Assembly (NCBI GenBank): GCA_026419785.1
Contig: JAODTK010001299.1
Location: forward strand, 62,001 to 126,000
Direction: 5' to 3'
DNA: 64,000 bases
Source: Sclerodactyla briareus
Taxonomy: Eukaryota > Echinodermata > Holothuroidea > Dendrochirotida > Sclerodactylidae
Numbering within the stretch: the first letter of the stretch is position 1; the number at the start of each line of letters is the position of its first letter. Below, in pieces: positions 45,556 through 57,739 of the stretch. Under the pieces are notes generated by a model. That model saw only the letters and a list, made by a program, of their open reading frames with translations. It had not been told where the DNA came from and did no database searches. The position numbers and the translations under genes are program-made.

Positions 45556-45640
45556 GTCATGTCGCACTCCGCATCCGCGTTTATGGAATCCCACCTCAAG
45601 ACTAGGATTCCATAGATGCGGACGCGGGATGCGGCATGAC
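45556..45640. repeat. Perfect-looking hairpin, repeat family G
   Basis: Arms GTCATGTCGCACTCCGCATC and GATGCGGCATGAC-type sequence pair over about 36 bp around a 13-bp loop (CACCTCAAGACTA). Half copies lie near 35665, 36038 and 58058. Looks like a fold-back MITE. Confidence 0.75.
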
Positions 45641-45888
45641 ACCTCATTCAGATTCAGGCGAGTACAAACACGAGAAGAGTCCGAATAAGCTACACTGGTA
45701 TGCTGAGTTGGAGTCAAGTTCTGTAGCGGCGGAAATATCCACCGATTGGAAAGAGCAACAAATAGGAAAATTGCTATGCGTGGCTGATGTGGTCTTGAAG
45801 CCATTTCATGGCAAATGGGTTCTATAGAACATATTCCTCATACGGCTTTACGTATGTAATAGTAGATATCGCGTGACCCTCAATCAGT

Positions 45889-46069
45889 TTAAACCCCTCT
45901 AATCATCCTCCTGCACAAAACTGCGGTTTTCACATTCAAACCGCACACCGAGAATCCGCATCGATGGTGAGAACCTCTATCGTGTGTCCAGAAATTAAGG
46001 ACCCAATTTTCTTCAGGTACGCTTTTGTAAGTATTATCGAGTCCAGTTAAACTTGTGTTCCCCGGAAGT
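45889..46069 (-). CDS. Weak candidate exon, unrecognised
   Basis: Acceptor CTTCCCTTTCAATTCAAG opens a frame reading LPGNTSLTGLDNTYKSVPEE and HDRGSHHRCGFSVCGLNVK, stopping at 45889. Protein-like but short, with no partner exon found. Confidence 0.25.
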
Positions 46070-46119
46070 CTTGAATTGAAAGGGAAGAGTATACAATCTC
46101 GAAAATGGAATAACAAGAC

Positions 46120-47414
46120 TAAATGAGACCTGGATATTTATGATCAATTCCACATTCGAGTGTGATGGGAATCATGATCCCAAACAGCCCATTTTGCGGT
46201 GTGTGAGGGAAAAAAAATGAGTGGGAAAACCAGGGTAGGGCCTATCGGTTACCCCATTAAAATACATGGAGAGGCATTAGCGTCTAAAATAACAACGCCG
46301 CCCAGAAATAAAGGACGGTGCCGTTTGCTCACACTCGGGATGGCTGCTTCAAAACTTATTTTTATGAGAAAATTTACTGATTTTTTTTTTTTACATCCTA
46401 ATCATCCTGACTTTCTGCATTATTCATATCTAAACAGGCAATATCGCGTCGCAACCCCCCAGCGAATAATTGAAGCTCCGTTCACATGATATTACAGCAA
46501 AGTTATCTCCTTCGACGGTATATCGGAACTCCAGCATCAACATATTATAGTGACGATATACTGTATCGATAATCGGACAGAAGAAAACAAAATGTTGAAC
46601 ACAAAATGCTCAGATAATCTAACGGGTCCCCGAATTTTGACGCGCCGCCGAACGGCCCAAAAGTCCACAAAGTTCATGCATGTCCCGTTTGTTGTCTTTT
46701 TTTCTCAAACAATGCTTGCAATAAATTCCGGACGATTTTATATCGCCCAAAGTTGAAAATATTTCTTCCCTGTGACAGTGGAAGTATCCAATAAGTAAAT
46801 CGACAAATAGTATGTTTTCGACCCGCCTGGGTCCCGGACTGAACTTTTGGGACGAATTACGGATAACCGAGTCAAATGTGACCCAGTTCGGGTGGAAATT
46901 CGACCCAGAAGTTAGTTCCCGTCAGTATACAAGCGTGTGAATATAAGGCCTTCAGGCTTTTCATGACGTTTTTAAAAAACAAAAAAAAAGTTAGTCATAT
47001 GAATTTTCGCAGCTATGGAGTCGGTATAACCACCTCAACTTGTATATCGAGGATCGCCAGAACTGGTTCTGCTTTTGAGTTCATATCTGCTATATCATTA
47101 CAAACCTTGTCGGATTTATTTCGGGAATGTGTCGTAACGAGTTTTAATTTTGCTATGATTTAGAATAAGAATTGAACTCATTATTCAAAATTCCAATGGT
47201 ATTTTTCATCCATTTCCATCAGATTGAGTAGTGTTCAACAATACATCACATGTGTAAATGGTTTACACTTCTTTCTTAGTCGTCTCTCAAGGGATGGTCA
47301 TATTACACGAATATCGTGTCGTACTGCAATCCATATTTTCTGGTTTTCACCATAACAGCCTAATCACCCTGCTACAATGATAGAGTACCTGATTCGCCTA
47401 CGTCTTGAAAACCG
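46120..47414. other. No gene recognised
   Basis: No supported exon. The frames at 46199-46489 and 46963-47163 have neither splice context nor family signature. Confidence 0.4.
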
Positions 47415-47660
47415 CATATTTTCTATTTATCGTTGAGCTGAACGATCCATCGTAAAATGTTTATCGTTTTCTTTTCCCGATATGACGTCGCTTAGGTATG
47501 AGGTATTGTTTCGAATACTCCCGATTTTGAAGAGGTATTGTGTGTTGGTATGTTAGTATTCATGACATTTATTACCGGATCTTGTCAGGCTAAACAAATC
47601 GTGTCAGCAGAACGATGAAAAAAAATCGTTCGAAAATCGATAAATTCTAACCGTCCTTGC
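47415..47660 (+). repeat. Dispersed repeat family C, copy 3
   Basis: CTATTTATCGTTGAGCTGAA at the left, a CTTGTCAGGCTAAACAAATC line and CAGCAGAACGATGAAAAAAA at the right, as in the 4256 copy. Confidence 0.6.
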
Positions 47661-48852
47661 ATATACTGCCGTATGTTGGAGTGTACAAGTCAGTAGCCGA
47701 CTTTATAGATTAAACGCAGTCCATTATCTTCACTAAATTGTACAAACATATTTGCCTACAAGAAGGCGATAACCTGAGTAAACAAATATACCATAATACC
47801 ATCGCGGATCGCATATTAACCCGTCTATATATCTTCAGTGTGCAGGCCGGTGAATAGTATAACCTGTATAATACATCTGTGCATGTTCCCGAGTCCTGTG
47901 CAATTTCTGTAGCTCTTGAAATATTATATATACCTGTCGGGGGGGGGGGGTCTCTCGGACCTTCTCGCGTTCCTTCCTCCTTCTAGACTCCTGACTTTTT
48001 TCAAAGTTTCCGCTAGTTGGGTCAGTTTGTCTACTATCGCGCAAATGAACCAGAAAGCCAAATGGCTTAGCGCGATTCTTCGACTCATTTCTGACAACCC
48101 TGGTCAGACACAGGAACAAATGGGAAATTATACCAGCAACATATAACATGGCTGACAAATTTCCCGTTTTCTTCAAAGAATGACGCTATTTCGGTCAAGC
48201 AATAAGGTTCCTGTACTCTTAATAGAGAGCTACACACTAAATATTTACTCTAATTGGACCAAGCAGTGTGGAATTTATCGTGTCAACAAGGATCTTCCAA
48301 CGTTCGACAGTCGTTGACCTCTAGTGACCTATGACCTGACACACAAACAATATGGCGCGGTAGTCTTCCTGGTGAAAAAATACCGAGTATGAGCTTCATC
48401 CATCAAGATGGGGTCCATTATCGTGTTTACAAGCTAACTTTGGCCCAAATATCGATTTTTCACAGAATTCCCATTTTTTACTAAACATTACTCTCGATCT
48501 ACATACACCCAAAACCATTAGTTGCTGTACTCCCCATTTGCACCTAATATAAAACGAACGATAGGCTATAAAAAGTAAAGACCTCAAATGGTTCAAGCCT
48601 AACGAACTATCTGGGTTGTTAAAAGGTTCACAGCAGAAGGGTAAAAACTGTTAGTAAAGCTTTTGGAACCTCTAAAAGCCCCAATCTATTGCCTGAAGGA
48701 AAAAAACACATACTCAGTGGGCTGGATGGGAATCGTCTGACATAATGCAATTAACACGCTTCAGTGCCCTTTCTTGATAGAGTAAATGGCAGGGGCGGTA
48801 TGGGCGAGTGCTAATAATGCGTTCCACATTTCTGATTACGGATTGCAGTTTA
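47661..48852. other. No gene recognised
   Basis: Contains a poly-G run at 47940 and a perfect DR1 motif TGACCTATGACCT at 48325-48337. No supported exon. Confidence 0.4.
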
Positions 48853-50289
48853 CAGTGTTGGAGGACTCTCGGTCTCGATACCGTCTCGAGGCCAATTTTG
48901 GAGGACTCGGTCTCGGACTCGGGATTTAAAGGGAAATTCCAGCCAAAAAATATTTGAATGTCATATGATTGTGCATTAAAAATCTGCCAATCAAACTTTG
49001 GTTCATGTTCATAGCATGTTCAGTTAATAAAATTATGAATTTTCAAAGATTAACAAATAATCACTGCTAATTTGGCAATTTTGCAAATTGGCAACATTTG
49101 ATGACGTCATATCTACCAATTGAGAGAAAATGTTAAGAAATATGTCTTTCCCTTATGATTGGTAGATATGACGTCACATAAAGGTTGCCAGTTTCCGAAA
49201 TCAGCAAATTATATGAAATTTGAGGAAGCCTTATCTTCCCAACCGAACATGCCATGAACCTGGAACAAAGTGACTATTATGGTTTTTTAATTCTCTTCAC
49301 ATAGGAGAGTAATAATTTGGCTGCAATTTCCCTTTAATGACTCCGACTCGGTCCCGGACTCGGGATTTAATGACTCGGACTCGGTCTCGGACTTGGCTGC
49401 TGAGACTCGGGGACTCGGTTCGAGTCCATGTTCAAGGTTCAAGTGGAAATTGTGATGTTCTTGAAATGCATGAAGATATCGTTACGAATGCTACCTGCTG
49501 CATGGAATTTTTTTGTTAGTTTTAGCTTTTAAGGACACTTCTTTTCAGTGGGGTACCCACGAGGGAGGGGGGGGGGGTCAAGACCCTCCATGACCCAAGT
49601 GGTCATATTTTTTTACACAAAAAACTGAACTTTATGCAGTTCAGTAGGAGTTTCGCAGCTGTTACTCAGCAAATATTGCAGCAGCATGTGTCTGGGGCCC
49701 TATAAATTGTACTTATTTGCCAATAGGGCGGGTGAGGCCGTTTATGAGGGCACACTTCCCTTAGACTTCCCTTAGGTTTCCCCCCCCCCCCTCCCGAGAT
49801 GAATCTCTCGGTACGCGGGCTGCTTCCTCCCACGTGTGGTTCGGTTTCTACTTGTAGAATTCATAGCACTGTATTTATTTCACACAGAGACGGAACAAAC
49901 AGATGAAATGTTATGAGGAAAAAAAAAAATGAAATTGTACAATGCAATTAACAACAACATGCATGTCCATTTGCTATCACTTCCTGATGATCGTCCAGCT
50001 CTTGGATAGGAATGTATGGAAACCTTATTATTAATTTTGCATTGGGCTGATTGTGCACTTTCTCATACAGTTTTCGGGGATGGAACATCTAGCTGTAGTA
50101 ACTTGCTATTTTGAAACTATTCGGTTTATTAATGCCAAGTTTTAATAGAGACTCGGGACTCGGACTCGGACAAAAAGGACTCGGACTTGACTCGGTCTCG
50201 GATGTTGAGGATCGGTCTTGGACTCACTCAAATGCTGATGACTCGGTCTAGACTCGGACTCGGATTGGCTGGACTCGACGCCAACACTG
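48853..50289. mobile_element. Non-autonomous hAT-like element, 1.44 kb, with nested insertions
   Basis: Ends are CAGTGTTGG and CCAACACTG, flanked by 8-bp duplications GCAGTTTA (48845-48852) and GTAGTTTA (50290-50297), the hAT pattern with one mismatch. The body is a degenerate ACTCGG/GGACTC hexamer array, seen at 48860-48925, 49338-49430 and 50150-50280. The gaps hold a TTAA-flanked MITE and a 0.7-kb piece with G-rich and C-rich arms. No transposase frame. Confidence 0.8.
48930..49333. mobile_element. Palindromic MITE with TTAA target duplication (Kolobok- or piggyBac-like)
   Basis: Terminal inverted repeats AGGGAAATTCCAGCC and GGCTGCAATTTCCCT, flanked by TTAA on both sides. The neighbouring uninterrupted copy of the host repeat (ACTCGGGATTTAATGACTCG at 49361-49380) gives the empty site exactly. 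The 404-bp body is one imperfect palindrome: arms such as GATGACGTCATATCTACCAA and TTGGTAGATATGACGTCA pair around the centre, and GAACATGCCATGAACC pairs with its partner. TTAA followed by AGGG is typical of Kolobok-type MITEs. Confidence 0.85.
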
Positions 50290-50297
50290 GTAGTTTA

Positions 50298-50615
50298 TCA
50301 CGATCCCTTCGACTAACACGACTAAACTAGACTAAGAATATTAATAGTAAAAATGCTCTCATATTTGCACGATAACAATTCACTGAAAATTGATCATTAC
50401 CCTATAAGATTTAATTAAGAGTCCGTGAAAAGAATAGTCTCTGGCGTCCCTTCTTCAGTATTTCATCTGAAATAATGTTCCAAGAAGTTTGTTATGATAA
50501 ATGTGCCAAGCAATTCGAATGAACCTACTCCACAACGGAACCATGTATGTAAAGGGTTGCTTCATATTTCTCTTTCACCTGAAGTGCACAATCACCTCCT
50601 TATTTTGTCTCATTG
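50298..50615. other. No gene recognised
   Basis: AT-rich spacer between the hAT-like element and the L2-type LINE. Confidence 0.45.
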
Positions 50616-50619
50616 CGAG

Positions 50620-51480
50620 TTAGGTTGTTTCCTTGACACCAATTCACCCTCGTCGCGGTAATCGCTCTCATCTTCATTGATGATCAAGCCAGTCACTGTG
50701 GTGTCATCTGCGAATTTGATGATCTGTCAATTTGAATGAACGGCCGCAACATGTCATGGGTGAACAGGGGTTAAAGCAATGGTGAAAGTACACATCCATG
50801 GGGCGGGGGGGGGGGGGGGTAAGAGCATTTCTCCTCCATGTGAGCCAGGGTTTATGTAGCCATATGGAATAGCTCCTCAACCGAGCGATTAGCCCGATAG
50901 GCGATTTGGGAACGATCAAAGTGCATCAGGTTACAAAGGACTGCATCGGTGCAGGTTTAGTGCCATCGGTCGATAATCATTCAAACCTGATCCGTTCCCC
51001 TTCGTCGGAATAGGAACGATAACGGCGTCTTTAGATGACCAAGGTACCTCAGACGTGCTCAGCGACCAGTTAAATATATCCGTGTATACTCCCGCGAGTT
51101 GTTCGGCCATGTTTTGAGCAGTTTTGCAGTGATGCCGTCAGGTCCCGGAGCTTTACGTTCGTTGAGTCGCTTGAAGTTATCCCTCACTGAGATCACACTG
51201 GGATGTGAATGATGTGCAGTTACATCTGTGTTCTTCGCTTGGGTTGGTTGGTTATTGTTTTCTCCGCGAGTAAAATTCATTCAGCTTGTCTGGCGTCTCC
51301 GAGTCATCAGTATTCACTGACCTCTTATCCCCTTTATAGCAGGTTATCTCCCAGATATTCGCCCATGCTTCTCTGAGATTGTCAGTATCGAACTTCCGTT
51401 CGACAGATCCTTCCTGCAGCTTTTTGCGTCCCGAATGGCTCTCCTTAGGTCAGACTTCTCGCAGTGGTATGTTCCTGCGA
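50620..51480 (-). mobile_element. L2/Rex1-like LINE fragment (reverse transcriptase)
   Basis: The minus strand reads SDLRRAIRDAK, then FKRLNERKAPGPDGITAKLL (RT entry motif) and SQIAYRANRSVEE. After a damaged stretch it reads IIKFADDTTVTGLIINEDES, with the catalytic FADD box at about 50702-50721. Order and wording fit L2/Rex1-type non-LTR elements. Internal deletions and frameshifts rule out activity. Confidence 0.85.
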
Positions 51481-51689
51481 ATAAGGATTGTTACCAATAC
51501 TCTTTGTCCCTAGGACAATACGAGACTGGAATACGCTCCCCCATATCGTAGCGATTATCCAGATTATTGACAGTTTCCGGAATGCAGTTAGTAACCACCT
51601 CTGTGCCACTTCAACACGGGTCTAACAGTGTTTCGTTTGGCTGCAAACACATATCCTGGTCGTTTGGCTCCTAACAGGAGCTTTGACCA

Positions 51690-53880
51690 GTATTAGTATA
51701 AAGGTTAACGAGGTTATGAAAGTTTACGTTCCTTGGAGGAAACGTCGCAGTAAGAACAAGAGGCCTTCTTGGATGAAAAGGGAAGTTTTTCTTGCCATCA
51801 AACGTAATCGACACTTATGGCGACTTTATCGTTCTTCTGGGTCCGTGTCTAAGCTTGAGCATTTCAAAGTTCACAAAAGCTTGTCCAGGTTTAGTTTCCT
51901 GGCGCCAACTTGATTCGAGAGAGATTGCCTCTACTATCAAGGAGAATCTTCGTGCATTTTTTCTCTTTATTGAGGGGTAAGCAGAACGCGGACATCATTG
52001 TCCTTGATGATTCCAACTCTGGAGTCCATCAGCGATAGCCAGGAGATGGCTAATGTTCTAATGATTACTTCTCGTCTGTTTTTACTCATGAAACGTGGAG
52101 ATAATTTTTGGTGACCTCGTGTGTCGGGTTTCTCCGCAGATATGGTAATATGGTGGTTTCGTCTGGTTTTAGTAAGGAGAAATTGCAGAATCTCAAAAGT
52201 GATAAAGCTCCTGGTCCTGACGGAGTTTATCCTTTCTTACGAAAATCCTTTGCCGACGGTTGTTCCGTTTCCATTAACTGTTATTTTCAATAAGACTCTA
52301 CGGAGAAGGTATGTTTCCGGATGATTGGAGAGAGCAAATGTGTTCCCTATTTTCAAGAAGGTACAAACGGTCTCTTCTTGTAATTAAGGCCAGTCAGTCT
52401 TAACTAGTGTTGTCTGCAAGGTAATGGATTCAACTTCGGATCATATGGTTGATTATTTTTCAATGAGCAATTCTGATTAGAGATTCCAGCATGGGTTTAG
52501 GAAGAATCGTGTTCGTGGTTTTTGACTAATCTCTTGGAATTTATTGAAGATGATACCATTTCGGTTGACAACGGCAAGGCTGTTCATATAATTTTCCTGG
52601 ACTTTCATAAAGCTTTGACAAGGTTCCTCATGAGCGTCTCTTTCTCAAGTTGGAGAGCTTTGGTATTGAGGGGAATGCCCTCAAGTGGATTCGTGAGTGT
52701 CTTCTAATGGGAACACGAGTTGTCATTAATGGCGGTCTTCTTCTTGGCAAAAGGTCACTAGTGGTGTTCCCCAGGGATCGGTCTTGCCGCTCCTGTTTCT
52801 GGCGTATATTGACGATCTTGAAGGTTCTGTTGATTTAAGGGTTAAGAAGTTCGCAGACGATCCTAAGTTGTATCGGGAGTCGGTTGTTCGAATGATGATC
52901 CTGCTTGTTCACATGGATCTGGATATAATTTCCAAATGGTCTCCGACTGGCCAGATGTTTTTTCAATGTCGACAAGTGGAAAGTTATGCATGTTGTTTTC
53001 AACAATCGCAAACAACGCTTCCTTCATTGAATGGCCGGAATATTCAGGAGGTGATTCAGACAAAGATCTTTGGCGTTTGGTTTGGCTCGTCTTTGAAACC
53101 TTCCAAGCAGTGTGCCGAAGCTGCTATAAGAGGTAATTGGATTCTTCAGGGGGGGGTGATGGTGGCTTGATTAGACGTCATTCAGTTTCCTTGATAATGA
53201 TATTGTTTGTAGGCTGTTTAGCAACTGGTAAGACCGCACCTAGAGTATTCTGTACAAGTGCGGAATCCCTACTTTGCACAAGACAAGCAGGTAATTGAAA
53301 CGTTCAGCGTAGGGCAACTAGAATGATTCACTGTCTGAAAAATTTCTAACGAGGAAAGATTAAGGCGTCTCGGTCTAACTACCATGGAGCTGAAGGCGAA
53401 TTCGAGGGTGCCTTGATTCAGTTTTCACAATTGTCCTTGAACTCGATGGCCTGTCTTTCTACTACTTCTTTGAATTTTCCAATTTAACTGCAAATAGAGG
53501 CCATTGTCTCAAGCCTCGTGGCAAACGCTGCAGAATGGACATTCGTAAATCTTCCTTCTCGCGCGAGTGATCATGAGTGGAAGTGTCTTCCTAAAAATGT
53601 TGTTTGCTCTAAGAGTGTGAATGCTTTCAAGAACAGTCTTGATTATTTTCAGGAATCAAGGGGCGTATTATTAAGTTGCGAGTTTTGGTTCAATTTTTCC
53701 TTTCCTGGGTTGTTGTGGCTTCTTGGTCGTTATGAGGATTTGTCTTCTGACCTATTCCTAAACAAATTTTTTCAAGTTTAAGCAGATCCATCCAAGTGGA
53801 GTTGAGGAACCGCGTTTGCAAGCTGTAAATCTACATACATACTACATACATACATACATACATTACTCATACTACAATGC
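51690..53880 (+). mobile_element. CR1-like LINE, 5'-truncated, most complete copy
   Basis: In order: linker RPSWMKREVFLAIKRNRHLW; RT entry LKSDKAPGPDGVYPFL (52180-52240); GVPQGSVLPLLF (about 52762-52797); catalytic FADDPKLYRES (52850-52880); thumb and tail with RPHLEYSVQVRNPYFAQ-like sequence, RATRMIHCLK, EERLRRLGLT and KSVNAFKNSLDYFQ (to 53670). Frame changes every few hundred bases. The endonuclease domain is missing. The 3' end runs into a (CATA)n stretch at 53836-53880. Confidence 0.88.
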
Positions 53881-54955
53881 AACATCATCACACATAACAT
53901 ACATCATACTACACTCGACCACTTTCTTAACGCTTACTTAGAAATACCACGTTAAGGCAACTGCCGACTCTCGCCTCTGAGTCTCGCTCTCTACCTTTCC
54001 AGGCGACCACGTGGGGCCCATTGCGTCCTCCTGAAGCAGCTCAGCAGGCGCGCAGTCGAGTGTGACGTCCCTCCTGCTCTATATAAACGTGTTACAGGAA
54101 GCCTAATGCTAAGTTCCGACCTCCGGCAACTCCTTCGACCTTACTGCATGAATTCCTCTGACTTCGTCAAAGAATATAAAAAACGTGTTTGCCGACGGAA
54201 TCCATTGAATATTCCAACTGTATCCTACTACTAGCAAATAGGTAAAGGATAATATGAGCATGATAATTATTGGGTTTGTGTTTTTATTTATTAAATATGG
54301 AACTGTAACGAGGTGAGGACAAGAACTCGGACACAGAATAGAAACAGGAGACAAGAGGTTATTGTTTTTCGAACCTTTTGTGACCGGACCCAAGAACAAA
54401 AAGGTCATAAACTACGTTGTTACAAGCTAGAATTACACCTAACGTAATGGCATATGATTTTTCTCAATTTACTCTCCTTTCTACTCATCAAGGCAATTGG
54501 AACATTCAATGCCATCTATGAACTTGTGTCTACCCAAGAAATGACCCCACCCCTCACTAAAATTAATACTGCTCGGCTTTTGTGGACTTTTTAAATTGAC
54601 AATTGAATTAAGCAACAGTTAAGTTTTTAGACCTAATTGCCCGCAAAGAGGGGAACCCACCATCCACAGAAGACGATGAAAAAGTGGAAAAAAATCCAGC
54701 TTATCAATTCTGCATTGAACAGCTGGAGATTGTAAGACGAACGGAACACATCTTGGCTCGAAACGAATTCCATGCACGCACAGGAGAGCAAGAACGCTAC
54801 CATGCGTAGTGATTCCTTGCCAAATATCCAACCTCTGTAACAGAAGGAGACTAAAGATCGCCTAAAATCTGAATATTTATACTAAGCAGGCAAGTAGCAG
54901 AATAGTCAAATCACCAGAAACCAACACGTCCGTATTGTGCTGTCAAGTGGAGTAA
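53881..54955. other. No gene recognised
   Basis: Unremarkable sequence; no exon supported. Confidence 0.4.
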
Positions 54956-54959
54956 GTAA

Positions 54960-55395
54960 CACCTCCCTCCTTTTGGGTTTTATTTTGATGAAAAGACCAG
55001 ATGAGAAGTACCCCACTCCAAAAAAAAAAAAAACTCATTGATCAACTGGCTAGCAACGAGGGAGCGAATATGAACAAACGCATTTCGGTTCTGGGGTCGA
55101 GGAAAGCAGAGTGAATGATGAAGGGTGAAGTCACCAGCGAAGGAATGGAAGTGGTAGAACTAAGAAGGTCATTAATGAAGATGAGAGAGAGTGTAGGAGA
55201 TAAAAACACAACATTGAGGAACACCGTCATTATAGGGAAAGTTTCAGAAAGGGCACCGTCAACGCAAACAGGGAAAGATCGTCCAGTGAGAAAACTAGCA
55301 GTTAACGAGATGAGATCAGGACCAAAACCAAAAGCAAGTAATTTAGCAAGAAGACCAGCATGTCATACACGGTCGAAGGCTTTCTACTAGCAAGA
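54960..55395 (-). mobile_element. Jockey/I-like LINE fragment (reverse transcriptase)
   Basis: The minus strand reads KAFDRV, then HAGLLAKLLAFGFGPDLISL and FLTGRSFPVCVDGALSETFP. After a frameshift comes TLSLIFINDLLSSTTS. These are RT palm motifs of a third non-LTR lineage, distinct from the two neighbours. The catalytic Asp pair is not preserved. Confidence 0.8.
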
Positions 55396-55689
55396 AAGAG
55401 CTACACAGGACATATAAACCCTGCAAGCATGTGTTGGACTTAACTGCTGACTCGGTAGGTTTTGACCTCCAACAAACATACTTTCCCTGACAAGTGAGAA
55501 GTTGTAGACCTCAACTAACCTTCGAACTTTACAACAGGCTTTTTTGTTCATACAAAGAGTCAATTATAAACTTCAACATTTTTCTCTATTTTTTCATCTT
55601 AGCTGATCTCAAATCATGATTTCAGGGATCATCTTAGTCACATTGGGCAATCTAGCTGAAAAGTATATGAATGATACTGACTTTCGTTT

Positions 55690-56130
55690 CCATATGTCTA
55701 ATTACGAGAAATAATGAGTCTCAGTAGCCTGAGGCTATTATTGACACTGCTACTTACTCCACTCCTCACTGATGCCACCAAAAAAGGTTTTAACTGTTTC
55801 GGAGGTATGGCAAGGGTTGCCAAAAGAACATTTCAAAAGCGTTCTTCTAAGCCCCGCCTACTCATGCATATATAATATCGGTGAAAACAATGTTCGTTCT
55901 CCATATGTCTAATTACGAGTTGTGAACTGACATTGACCTCGCATATCATGTATATATAATAAATGAGTTTTAGTAGCCTAAGACTATTAATGACACTGCT
56001 ACTCACTCCACTCCTCACTGATGCCACCAAAAGAAGTTTTAACTGATTCGGAGATATGGTTGCCAAAAGAACATTTCAAAAACGTTCTTCTAAGCCCCGC
56101 CTACTCATGCATATATAAAATCGGTGAAAA
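55690..56130 (+). repeat. 249-bp tandem duplication
   Basis: ATGAGTCTCAGTAGCCTGAG at 55714 recurs as ATGAGTTTTAGTAGCCTAAG at 55963, and both copies contain CACTCCTCACTGATGCCACC and AAGCCCCGCCTACTCATGC. The interval holds a short extra piece after the first ATATGTCTAATTACGAG. Confidence 0.85.
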
Positions 56131-56690
56131 CAAAAGAAGCCATATACTAACCATGGGCAATCACCGACCAGAGTTTAAGGAAATAAACTTTGCTCTCCCA
56201 CTTGCTCTATTTACAAAAATCTTTTTAGTGAAGACTACCAATACATGGTCGATGACACTGTCTTGAAATAATTTTTGTTGTTGATTATACTAATCTCTTA
56301 CCCTAACAAAGGATGTAATAGTTACAATACGATACCACTAGCCAATCAGAAAATACCTTCCGAAGCAGTGCACATCAGCTGGCAGTACAACCACTAACTA
56401 CTCCACTACCACTACGTCAACAAGTAAATATTTAGTAAATCAAATTTCTCCATTTTCATTTGAACATTCGGCCGAAAATAACGAATTCTTCCTAATATCT
56501 ACATTGTTGCTATTCGTTGCGTCATTGCAATGGGAAAGATTCATTTTGTCATTTTCTACCTCGTCAGACAATTTGACATTATCCGGTTTTATAGTCTCGA
56601 AAATTAGTAAGAATCTGCAAAGATGGTGGATTGCCCCAGATGTCTATTTCCCCCTAATTTCACGATTTGTTTTGGTCCGGCTTCACACAA
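56131..56690. other. No gene recognised
   Basis: No supported exon. Confidence 0.4.
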
Positions 56691-56696
56691 GCGAAC

Positions 56697-56731
56697 GTAC
56701 ACACACATACACACACACACACCACACACAA

Positions 56732-56786
<55 letters not shown>

Positions 56787-56816
56787 CACACACACCACAC
56801 ACACGCACACACAAAG
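56697..56816 (+). repeat. (CA)n microsatellite
   Basis: About 120 bp of CA repeats with CAAACA and CACCAC interruptions. The open frames on both strands are by-products. Confidence 0.97.
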
Positions 56817-56829
56817 CAAACACCTTTTT

Positions 56830-57735
56830 GAATGAACCTCGATGCTGGACCACCCACCAACACCCATGTGCCCAACTATAGGGTCTCCCTGAATGAAAAC
56901 TTCCCACCAATAATATTTGTTACCAGAGCATTTGTCGCTATGGCGACCGACAACTAGCTGAATGGCAAAATGACTTCAGTATCTCACCCGACCTTTCAAG
57001 GCGATGAGATTATAATTATGAATATACAAACCGCTCTGATGAACGATTTTGTTGGAAAAGCACAATGATTGGGAAACGTTATGTTTACAGTCAAATAAAA
57101 TGTAATGGCATAGTTATAGTTACAGGTTGAGGTTTCCTTAGTGAAGCAAACCTGTTGTTATTCCAAATTTGATCCCCTATAGTTGTTTCGGAATATCGTA
57201 CCAGAAACCCAATCCTGCCCGAATGGTATAAATGACAGCCTCGAATTGTTGGCGCACTCACTTCGCCAAGTCATGTACCTTCATGCTTTCTATTTGATTA
57301 AACAATCAAGCCCGTGCAACCAGCTAAGAAGCCAATACGAACAAAAAAGACAATGTTATGGATTTCTATGTGTACAGTGTTTCGATGAATTTCTTATCAA
57401 TTTGACAATAGTAAATTCCCTGAAACATAGTCTTCTGGAGTTCGAAGTGCTGACATGTAACTTGTAGGATTGAAAGTATCATTTATAGTAACCTAAATTA
57501 GCTTCTGGCACTTTTCAGCTATGCTACGTGCCAACAGTTATGCTCCTAATAGTTACTGCTTGTCACGTGACACTGCTTTTCCTAGCAGGCCACCCTTTCC
57601 TACACTGCGTATGTGCAAGTGTTGTGGTATTTTTCCGATTATTTTTGCCTCTGTGGGGCTGATATCTAGTTCTGCAAACCAAATGGCATATTCAGATATG
57701 TTCCGGTCAGCGATTGGGTGAATAAACCAGTTCGG
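56830..57735. other. No supported gene
   Basis: A 94-codon plus-strand frame (57183-57467) is protein-like only in places and lacks splice context. Confidence 0.35.
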
Positions 57736-57739
57736 AGTT

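Noticed and set aside
56504-56910. Cys/Val- and Thr/His-rich frames on both strands
   Set aside because: Translation of the (CA)n microsatellite.
57183-57467. 94-codon plus-strand frame
   Set aside because: Only weak protein character and no splice sites.
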